From Halovivax sp. (GTDB lineage Archaea; Halobacteriota; Halobacteria; Halobacteriales; Natrialbaceae), in NCBI GenBank assembly GCA_007119345.1, contig SKPV01000172.1, positions 1 through 10,079 on the forward strand: a DNA stretch of 10,079 bases, read 5' to 3'. The stretch's first letter is position 1. Each line of letters begins with the position of its first letter. This document shows, piece by piece, positions 1 through 5,341 of the stretch. A program made the translations under genes and the position numbers. The notes beneath the pieces are model-generated. The model ran no database searches. It was not told where the DNA came from and saw only the letters and a program-made list of their open reading frames with translations.

Positions 1-887
1 AGGAACCGGCCGAGCAGCGCCCCCGGCTTGTCGACGGGAAGAGCCTCCTTCGTCGCAACGTCACGACAGAGCCGGACGTGGGGATCCTGGTCGACGGCGA
101 TCGGCACCAGCGTGGGCTGGCGGCCATCGACGAACTGGGGAAGCAGGAGGTGGGCTGCTTGCATCGCCGGGTAGAACGCGAGGCCGACGTTCTCCTGGTC
201 GCCGTAGACGGCCTCGACGGTCGCCGGCGTCAGGTGATCCGCCAGCCGGACGGCGATCGGATAGAGGAGGTCCGCGTCGGCCGTGTCGATCAGGATCCGC
301 GTCCGGTCCGGGTCGAAGCCGATCGCGAGCACGTCCCGGAGGTTCTCGCGGGTGTGGGTACCGATCTCGGCGAACGACTGGTCTTTCGCGAGGAACTTCT
401 CGTCGTCAGAAAACGGCAGGTAGACCGTCGCCCCGGTCGCCTTCTGGAATCGTCTCGCGAGATAGAGCGGGAGGAGGTGACCCAGGTGAAGCGGTCCCGA
501 GGGACCGATGCCGGTGACGATCGCGTGGTCGTCGCCCGCCTCGACCGCCGCCAGATAGCGGTCGACGTCGCGACCGGCGTAGAACGTTCGCCGGCGGATC
601 GCCGGGTGGTCGGGCAGTCGGGCGATCTGGTCGTCGGTGAGCCGATCGGCGCCGAAGTCCTCGAGGAGCTTCTCGTAGTCGATCTCCCCCTCGACGGCGG
701 ACGGCGTGACCGTGAATTCGCCGTCGGCACCGTCCGTTTGCCCCTGCGCGTTGGTGTACTCGGCCCGCTGTGGGTCGTTGGCATCCTCGGCTTGCCGTGC
801 GTCGGCTGCGTCGGTGTCCTGATCGACGGACTCGACGCTCGCGGTGATGTCTGCGTTCGATACGTCGGAGTCGGTGGGTCGTGTCAT
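1..887 (-). CDS. trpS: Tryptophan--tRNA ligase, archaeal/eukaryal type (N-terminal 295 residues; 3' end outside window)
   Basis: Cytoplasmic class I aminoacyl-tRNA synthetase that charges tRNA-Trp with tryptophan using ATP. Translation from the ATG at 887 is open to the window edge. Residues 58-72 (FTVTPSAVEGEIDYE) match the opening of archaeal/eukaryal TrpRS. The class I HIGH signature appears as GPSGPLHLGH at 128-137, followed by SDDEKFLAKDQ at 160-170 and the active-site VDQDPH at 265-270, all in TrpRS order. The KMSKS loop and anticodon-binding domain lie beyond the window. Residues 1-57 are an extra acidic, Asp/Ala/Gln-rich low-complexity stretch preceding the conserved core; no alternative ATG lies between it and the core, so the extension is probably real. 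The gene is last in a minus-strand series after a lipoprotein gene, 314 bp downstream of its stop. Haloarchaea may carry two trpS copies; which one this is cannot be told. TyrRS was considered but the core motifs are those of TrpRS. Confidence 0.93.
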   Translation of the reverse strand, partial: MTRPTDSDVSNADITASVESVDQDTDAADARQAEDANDPQRAEYTNAQGQTDGADGEFTVTPSAVEGEIDYEKLLEDFGADRLTDDQIARLPDHPAIRRRTFYAGRDVDRYLAAVEAGDDHAIVTGIGPSGPLHLGHLLPLYLARRFQKATGATVYLPFSDDEKFLAKDQSFAEIGTHTRENLRDVLAIGFDPDRTRILIDTADADLLYPIAVRLADHLTPATVEAVYGDQENVGLAFYPAMQAAHLLLPQFVDGRQPTLVPIAVDQDPHVRLCRDVATKEALPVDKPGALLGRF

Positions 888-1201
888 GCGTGTTCTGGTC
901 TGATGGGTGATACTGACGGGCGGTACGCGAGAGAACGAAGGGAGCGTCCGTCGCCACGCCCACCGGTTTAGGCCGCGACGCGCGCGACGACGGAACTGTC
1001 CGCTCTCGAGGGCGAACTCCAGCGCCACGCGAGAGCCGACGTCATTGGACGTAATTGTGGATATCGAGTCAAAAACGTTTCGCGAATCGGTGCTCGGCCG
1101 CGACGCGATTTCGCGCTCGACCCCACTCGTGTGGGCCGCCAACTCACCAGCAGTCGAGTTCTATCGCCAACCCACCGCAGTGAGCGGATTCAGGGGCCAA
1201 C
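888..1201. other. 314-bp intergenic region between lipoprotein stop and trpS start
   Basis: No convincing gene is seen here; the short reading frames are Arg/Ser-rich shadows. The right end (1138-1219) holds three short diverged repeats, listed separately. An A5 run at 1071-1075 reads as GTTTTTGAC on the minus strand, preceded by CGAAAC. It could be a T-rich archaeal terminator for the lipoprotein gene (about 130 nt past its stop) or a distal BRE/TATA for trpS; the sequence does not decide between them. Confidence 0.5.
908..915 (-). promoter_or_regulatory. Weak TATA-like box for trpS
   Basis: The minus strand reads AGTATCAC centred about 25 nt before the trpS ATG, the spacing expected for a leaderless haloarchaeal transcript. 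It is a poor match. A second weak candidate, CCTAAACC at about 965-972, would give a leader of roughly 50 nt. There is no Shine-Dalgarno before the ATG. Confidence 0.25.
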
Positions 1202-1219
1202 TCACCAGCAACCGAGTTC
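1138..1219. repeat. Three diverged 24-26-bp repeats, 28-30 bp apart, overlapping the lipoprotein stop codon
   Basis: Copies start at 1138, 1166 and 1196 (each begins GCCAAC). Copies 1 and 3 agree at 22 of 24 bases; the middle copy is more diverged and needs gaps. On the minus strand copy 3 contains the last codons of the lipoprotein gene (ELGCW) and its TGA. Copy 1 repeats the same ending (ELDCW, TGA) 58 bp further on, in a different reading frame. This looks like an old tandem duplication of the gene's 3' end. Confidence 0.6.
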
Positions 1220-2002
1220 GGTCCAGCGCTCGTCGTCGAGTTCGATCGGAGTCTCGTCGTCCCGTTTTTGCCACACCTCCGGCTCGATTTCGGTTCGGGA
1301 CGTCCCATCCCAGCTGATACGGTAGGCGACGAACGTTTCGCCGTGGCCGAGCCACTGAGCCGATCGGTTCTCGACGAACAGTGACGTCCCCTCGTGGTCG
1401 ACGACGAACTCGTCGCCCCCGGCGACCGCCACGAGCGCTTCGACGACCTGTTCGGATCGAAACGAGCGCTCACGGCCGGTTTCGACGACCCGGTCGAGTG
1501 CGTCCAGCGTCTCCTCGCTGTCGGCGATCGGTTCCTCCGCTGACGACACGCGTTCGAGATCCTCGACGTCCTCGTCGGACGTGGGCGTCTCGAACGGGCT
1601 CACCGTCGCCTCCCAGTCCCGGCCGCTCATATCGAAGAACACGTGAGCGTCGGCCCGGGCGGCGCCGTGGGAGGTCGCGACTGCCTCGAGGGTCACACCG
1701 ACTCGGTCCAGGCCAGTGTAGTCCTCGACGTCCTCGATGTACGCTTTCTCGAACTCCTCGACGAACGATTCGACGGCGTCGCGATCCGCTGGATAGGGCG
1801 GCGTCACGTCCGTTTCCGGACAGCCCGCGACGGAGGTGTCGGTGCCACCATCATCGTCTCCCGTCCCGTCGCCACCTGCATCGTCGTCTCCCGTCCCGTT
1901 GCCACCTGCACCCTCTTCCGCCAGCGTCGCCTCGCCGTCGAGACAGCCGGCGCCAAGCGCCAGGCCGGGTCCCACCGCCGCGAGGAGCGTCCGTCGCTTC
2001 AT
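1202..2002 (-). CDS. Tat-exported lipoprotein of unknown function
   Basis: A 266-residue protein, very likely anchored on the outer face of the membrane. The N-terminus has a twin-arginine start (MKRRTLLAAV), a short hydrophobic stretch and Cys20 in a lipobox-like GAGC. Glycine at the -3 position makes the lipobox weaker than the usual Leu form. Residues 31-55 are a Gly/Asp low-complexity spacer made of a 10-residue duplication, a common tether in haloarchaeal lipoproteins. The mature domain (about 65-266) is acidic, begins with an amphipathic segment (AVESFVEEFEKAYIED, 76-91) and ends in W259 and the terminal CW. Cys61 and Cys265 are the only other cysteines and could pair. I recognise no enzyme motif; resemblance is only to the large class of haloarchaeal DUF lipoproteins. 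The ATG at 2002 fits both the signal peptide and an upstream TATA box. Confidence 0.8.
   Translation of the reverse strand: MKRRTLLAAVGPGLALGAGCLDGEATLAEEGAGGNGTGDDDAGGDGTGDDDGGTDTSVAGCPETDVTPPYPADRDAVESFVEEFEKAYIEDVEDYTGLDRVGVTLEAVATSHGAARADAHVFFDMSGRDWEATVSPFETPTSDEDVEDLERVSSAEEPIADSEETLDALDRVVETGRERSFRSEQVVEALVAVAGGDEFVVDHEGTSLFVENRSAQWLGHGETFVAYRISWDGTSRTEIEPEVWQKRDDETPIELDDERWTELGCW
1854..1910. repeat. 30-bp tandem duplication in lipoprotein linker
   Basis: The 27 bp at 1854-1880 recur at 1884-1910 with one mismatch (C versus T). The period is exactly 30 bp and keeps the frame. It encodes the Gly/Asp tether (G-N/D-GTGDDD-A/G-G twice), so copy number sets tether length without changing the domain. 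Confidence 0.9.
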
Positions 2003-2022
2003 GGTAGTGACGTCGAGGGAGA

Positions 2023-2039
2023 CTGAAAAGTGTTTTCGG
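2023..2039 (-). promoter_or_regulatory. Promoter of the lipoprotein gene (BRE + TATA-like)
   Basis: On the minus strand CCGAAAACA (BRE-like purine-rich element) is followed by CTTTTCAG, centred about 25 nt before the ATG at 2002. The spacing predicts transcription starting at or next to the ATG, a leaderless mRNA. Confidence 0.5.
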
Positions 2040-2077
2040 CAAGGTGAAACGCACGTTTGGCCGTCTGGACCGCATCG

Positions 2078-2158
2078 TTGACCTGCGTCCGGCGGGACAT
2101 CTGGAGGAGATGTGGCTGTGTGTCGGTTGCCGGGGCCGGGGTCGCTACGGTAGCCTGA
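2078..2158 (+). pseudogene. Possible remnant of a Tat signal peptide (plus strand)
   Basis: In the frame from TTG 2078 to TGA 2156-2158 the plus strand reads ...CVRRDIWRRCGC then SVAGAGVATVA and stop. This has the order of a haloarchaeal Tat signal: twin arginine, then an Ala/Gly/Val h-region. There is no ATG and no downstream domain. The 35 bases at 2126-2160 match 28 of 35 in the Tat signal of the propeller gene (9874-9908). Chance in GC-rich DNA is a serious alternative. Confidence 0.2.
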
Positions 2159-2170
2159 GTCGACTGCCCC

Positions 2171-3037
2171 TCACTCCCGCGACGGATCCGGTTCGGGCTC
2201 GGTGACGAACGTGAGCAGTTCGTCGTCCGTAATCTCGAGGCCCTGTCGACGGAAGAACGCAGCGACGTTGCGACAGTCCCGTTCCAGGAAGCCGCGGCTG
2301 TTGGGGTGGTGGACGGTCACCGACTGGCCGAGATCCAACACCACGAGCTGGCCGTCGTCGAAGACGACGTTGTACTCGCTGAGGTCGCCGTGGACGAGCC
2401 CCGCGGCGTACAGTCTGCGCATGTACTCGCGGAGCACCTCGTAGGCGGTTTCCGGATTCTCGACGTGGAGCTCGCCGAGGCGCTTTGCCCGGCCGTCCTC
2501 GTCGCCGATGTACTCCATCACGAGCACGTTTCGTTCGGTGGCGATCGGCTCGGGAACCCTGACACCCGCGTTCTTCGCACGCCGGAGGTTGGCGAACTCC
2601 TTTTTGGTCCAGGCGAGGACGACGTCTTTTTTCTTTCCGCCTAGCCCCTCGAAGCGGGGATCGCCTTCGAGGTAATCGCGCATCTGCCGGAAGTTCGAGG
2701 CGTTGATGCGGTAGACTTTGACCGCGACCTCCGTCTCATCGGGCCCGAGCGCGAGGTAGACGTTCGCCTCCTTGCCCGTCGAGATCGGGCCGCCGAAGGC
2801 GTCGACGTGGCCGTCCTGGACGAGTTTGTAGAGCGCGGCGAAGGTGGCGTCGTCGAACACCGACTGCTCGACTTTGAACTGGTCGGCGTCTGTGATCCGC
2901 TCGCGAAACTGACTGAACTCCCGGTCGCGCTCGCGGGCGATCCGGTCGGCCTCCGTGTCGGAGACGTCGATCTCCTCCCACTCGTCACCCGGCGTCGCCG
3001 TGGAGTCGGGATCGATCAGCCCGTACTCGTTGCCCAT
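2171..3037 (-). CDS. rio1: RIO1-family serine/threonine protein kinase
   Basis: A cytoplasmic atypical protein kinase/ATPase of the RIO1 family, which in archaea and eukaryotes acts in late maturation of the small ribosomal subunit. Visible motifs are the RIO P-loop STGKEANVY (86-94), the ATP-positioning lysine K107 in VAVKVYR, E147 in WTKKEFANL, the catalytic loop HGDLSEYN (216-223, D218) and the metal-binding LDLGQS (234-239, D235). The protein has no activation loop or substrate lobe, as is typical of RIO kinases. At 288 residues it is the usual length for archaeal RIO1, with an acidic N-terminal tail (1-50) before the winged-helix-like lead-in. The ATG at 3037 lies about 30 nt from a good TATA box. 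It sits between endA and a lipoprotein gene; the eIF1A and KH-domain partners often found beside archaeal rio1 are not in this window. RIO2 is less likely, as its N-terminal winged-helix domain is missing. Confidence 0.95.
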   Translation of the reverse strand: MGNEYGLIDPDSTATPGDEWEEIDVSDTEADRIARERDREFSQFRERITDADQFKVEQSVFDDATFAALYKLVQDGHVDAFGGPISTGKEANVYLALGPDETEVAVKVYRINASNFRQMRDYLEGDPRFEGLGGKKKDVVLAWTKKEFANLRRAKNAGVRVPEPIATERNVLVMEYIGDEDGRAKRLGELHVENPETAYEVLREYMRRLYAAGLVHGDLSEYNVVFDDGQLVVLDLGQSVTVHHPNSRGFLERDCRNVAAFFRRQGLEITDDELLTFVTEPEPDPSRE

Positions 3038-3061
3038 TGACCAGAATCTAGACGGCCGACG

Positions 3062-3071
3062 GGCTAAAAGG
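3062..3071 (-). promoter_or_regulatory. TATA box of rio1
   Basis: The minus strand reads CCTTTTAGCC centred about 29 nt before the rio1 ATG. This is one of the better TATA matches in the window and again predicts a near-leaderless transcript. Confidence 0.55.
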
Positions 3072-3231
3072 GTCGGTATCGTTCAGCCGGTCGGTTGGCG
3101 GTCGACGATCCGGTCGGCTCGGTCCAGCGGCGGCCCCCATTCCAGTCGGCTCGGGCCGGAGACGGTCGACGATGCAGTCGACCAGAGCCGGTGCGTCGGT
3201 CGACCTGTTCGTGCTCGACGCTGCCGTCGCT

Positions 3232-4281
3232 TCACGGCGTCAGTCGCTCGATCGACCGGAACTCGATTGTGTCGGTGGCATCGCCGACCAGCGCGAACAC
3301 CATCGTCTTCCGGACGCCGTGAGCCAGTCGGACGTCGAGGGCGAGATCGCGCGGCTCGAAGACGTGCGACTGGGTTAGCACTCGCACCAGCAGTTCGGAG
3401 TGGCCGAGGCTCTCGACGCTGTCGACGTCGCTGTAGGTCCGAAAGTCCGCGCCGAACTTGTAGCCCGTCTTCGGGACGACGCCCCGGTCGCGCAGCTCCG
3501 CGTACACCCGGAGCCGGCGGTCGAATCGCTCACCTTCGACGTCGCGGCCGCGGGTGCGGACCGTGTCGGGGTCGAGTGCGATTGCGTCGCGCTCGGCGAG
3601 GTAGGTTGCCTCGACGAGCGAACACTGTAACGTCGGTCGGTCGTACTCCCGGCCCTCGAGCGGCTGGCCGTAAAAGGTCCGCTCGTAGAGGCTCTCCGGG
3701 GGCTCCCAGCAGACGACGCGGTCGGCCAGCAGGTCGGCGTCGACGCTCGCGGGGAGCTCGCGGACGCTCGTGCCCTTCACCTCGGGCTCGTCGATCTCGA
3801 AGTAGGTTATCTCGCTCTCCTCGTCGACGACGGCGAGCGTGCCCGGCTCCAGGTCGGCCGCCGGCAGGTCGGTCCGCTCGCCGACCACTCGAAGGTCGTA
3901 GGCGACCTCGCCGTCCCCTGGCCCTTTGCCGCGCGGAAAGACGACGAAGTCGACGGTTCCGTCGGGTGGCTCCGCCACCCAGGGTTCTCGCGCTGGGGAG
4001 AGGTAGAACCCTCGTGACCGAAGGTCGGCGTAGACCAGAAACCGGGTCGCGAACGTCTCGTCGGCCTCCCTGGCGACGAACTCCCGAAATCCCAGCCCCT
4101 CGTCGCGGACTCGAACCGCCGAGAGCCCGCCGTGAAACAGCAGGTGGGCGGCTTCGATTGGGGCGAGTGCGATCTCGTTGCCCGAGGTGGGGTAGCCGTA
4201 GCCGCGGGAGTCGTGAAACCGCTGGCGGGCGTCGCCACCGACGCGGACGACGTCGCCGTCGCGTTCGCCCTCGAGTGTCAT
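3232..4281 (-). CDS. endA: tRNA-intron endonuclease EndA (fused two-domain form)
   Basis: Splicing endonuclease that cuts bulge-helix-bulge junctions in precursor tRNAs, leaving 2',3'-cyclic phosphate and 5'-OH ends. The 349 residues hold two tandem EndA-like units, as in the homodimeric double-unit enzymes known from haloarchaea. The N-terminal unit (about 1-160) is degenerate (for example VYADLRSRGFYLSPA, 83-97). The C-terminal unit carries the KTGYKFGADFRTY block (271-283) and the catalytic triad by family comparison: Y283, H294 (in GHSELLVR) and K325 (in GVRKTMVFA). I chose the ATG at 4281 rather than the one 8 codons upstream (4305): MTLEGERDGDVVRVGGDARQ then matches typical family starts, and a TATA-like box lies about 26 nt before it, overlapping the longer version. 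Its presence near trpS fits the known EndA-processed intron of haloarchaeal tRNA-Trp. Confidence 0.95.
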   Translation of the reverse strand: MTLEGERDGDVVRVGGDARQRFHDSRGYGYPTSGNEIALAPIEAAHLLFHGGLSAVRVRDEGLGFREFVAREADETFATRFLVYADLRSRGFYLSPAREPWVAEPPDGTVDFVVFPRGKGPGDGEVAYDLRVVGERTDLPAADLEPGTLAVVDEESEITYFEIDEPEVKGTSVRELPASVDADLLADRVVCWEPPESLYERTFYGQPLEGREYDRPTLQCSLVEATYLAERDAIALDPDTVRTRGRDVEGERFDRRLRVYAELRDRGVVPKTGYKFGADFRTYSDVDSVESLGHSELLVRVLTQSHVFEPRDLALDVRLAHGVRKTMVFALVGDATDTIEFRSIERLTP

Positions 4282-4302
4282 ACACACGGGTGACCGCGCC
4301 GG

Positions 4303-4310
4303 CACAAAGG
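4303..4310 (-). promoter_or_regulatory. TATA-like box deciding the endA start
   Basis: The minus strand reads CCTTTGTG centred about 26 nt before the ATG at 4281. It overlaps the upstream in-frame ATG at 4305, so a transcript from this promoter could not encode the longer protein. Confidence 0.45.
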
Positions 4311-4398
4311 CGTGTTGAAACCGGCGGCGGTCAGCTCGACACCCGCAGGGCCGCGCGACCGCATCACCGGAACCGCCAGACGTGCGCCTAGCCCGAGA

Positions 4399-5265
4399 TC
4401 ACTCGTCGCTTCCTCCCGCTCGGTCGCCCCCGCGCTGGACGTCACCCTCTGGACCGTCTACCAGGGCGCCCGTGCGATCGGTGGCGTCGCGACGACACTC
4501 CTCGAAGCGATCTTCGGCCCAGCGGACGGCGGGTTCGGCGTCGGTGACGATGCTCCCGTGGATCGTCCCGCGAGCCGTGAGGACGACGAGGTGGACGGTG
4601 GTCGCGGACCGGCACGGTTCGTCGTCGACCGTCCGGTCGATCAACCAGAGCCCGAACGGCGGAGTGGGACCGACCGACACGGAACATCCATCCGTGTCGG
4701 CCATCCCGACGGCCCGGCGTGGAAACTCCTCGTGAAGCGTCTCGAAGACGTCCTCCGAGACGACGAGCTCGGCGGGCCGGTCGTCGGTGACGACGCGTTC
4801 GTAGAGGAGGCGAATCAGGCGTGGACTGTCGAGGCTCGGGAGGACCGCACGATAGCGGCCGGCGTCGAGCAGGTCGGCCAGCAGTCGTTCGAGCGGCCGA
4901 TACGGCGCCGACTCGGTCGCGAGAACAGCCTCGCCCCCGACGATCGCCTCCGGCTCGACGCCGCTCGACGCCGGGAGCGGAGCCAGCACCTCCTCGGCCG
5001 TGAGGACCTCGTCGAGCTCGGTGAGAAAGTCCTCGAACCGGCGGTGGGCGAGCCGGCCGGCCGTCGTGAGGGTGATCCCGCCGTCGCCGCGTTCGACGAA
5101 GTTCTGGGCTTCGAGCGCGCCGAGGGCCCGGCTGACGGTTCGCCTGGAGTGATCTGTCTCATCGACGAGGTCGCGAACGTGGGCGGGGTCCCGACCGAGC
5201 CGTTCGAGCACGTCTCGCCTGTCGATCAGCGCGCTAACCTCCTCGACCCGTTTCGGCTCGCCCAT
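4399..5265 (-). CDS. HTH transcriptional regulator with FilR1-like (DUF1724) domain
   Basis: Predicted cytoplasmic DNA-binding regulator of 288 residues. Residues 8-80 form a winged helix-turn-helix (VRDLVDETDHSRRTVSRALGALEAQNFVE, 30-58, with the wing at 59-68). Residues about 95-255 match the domain arrangement of archaeal regulators with a FilR1-type C-terminal domain, thought to sense a ligand. The block at 122-185 (YRPLERL, LLYERVV, AELVVSED, FPRRA) is its most recognisable part. The tail from 270 is Gly/Asp/Arg-rich and probably disordered. It is colinear with the N-terminus of the giant protein just upstream: residues 121-185 of the two share 43 of 65 positions with no gap. The frame is open 109 codons further upstream, but that stretch is Arg/Ser-rich and overlaps the neighbouring gene. 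The ATG at 5265 is supported by the paralogue alignment and a TATA box. The regulated genes are unknown. Confidence 0.85.
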   Translation of the reverse strand: MGEPKRVEEVSALIDRRDVLERLGRDPAHVRDLVDETDHSRRTVSRALGALEAQNFVERGDGGITLTTAGRLAHRRFEDFLTELDEVLTAEEVLAPLPASSGVEPEAIVGGEAVLATESAPYRPLERLLADLLDAGRYRAVLPSLDSPRLIRLLYERVVTDDRPAELVVSEDVFETLHEEFPRRAVGMADTDGCSVSVGPTPPFGLWLIDRTVDDEPCRSATTVHLVVLTARGTIHGSIVTDAEPAVRWAEDRFEECRRDATDRTGALVDGPEGDVQRGGDRAGGSDE

Positions 5266-5293
5266 TTCTGGACTGAGAACGACCGTCGACTGG

Positions 5294-5300
5294 CTTATAC
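5294..5300 (-). promoter_or_regulatory. TATA box of the free-standing FilR1-like regulator
   Basis: The minus strand reads GTATAAG in the 76-bp gap after the giant gene, centred 32 nt before the ATG at 5265. It suggests the small regulator can be transcribed on its own, even if read-through from the giant gene also occurs. Confidence 0.55.
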
Positions 5301-5341
5301 GCTCTGGGCGAAACCGACTCGGTGGACGGGGTTCTCGAGGG

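Noticed and set aside
888..1137. Possible tRNA or small RNA gene upstream of trpS
   Set aside because: No T-loop/acceptor pairing or conserved tRNA boxes could be found by eye.
2097..2113. Hairpin (6-bp stem ACATCT/AGATGT, 5-base loop) downstream of rio1
   Set aside because: Short stem without a U-tract; archaeal terminators are usually T-rich rather than hairpin-based, so no terminator is called.
4282..4305. Alternative endA start at 4305
   Set aside because: Adds eight residues not typical of the family, and the TATA-like box at 4303-4310 overlaps it.
2955..4391. 478-codon plus-strand open frame across rio1 start and endA
   Set aside because: Arg/Ser/Pro-rich composition, overlaps two well-supported genes on the opposite strand.
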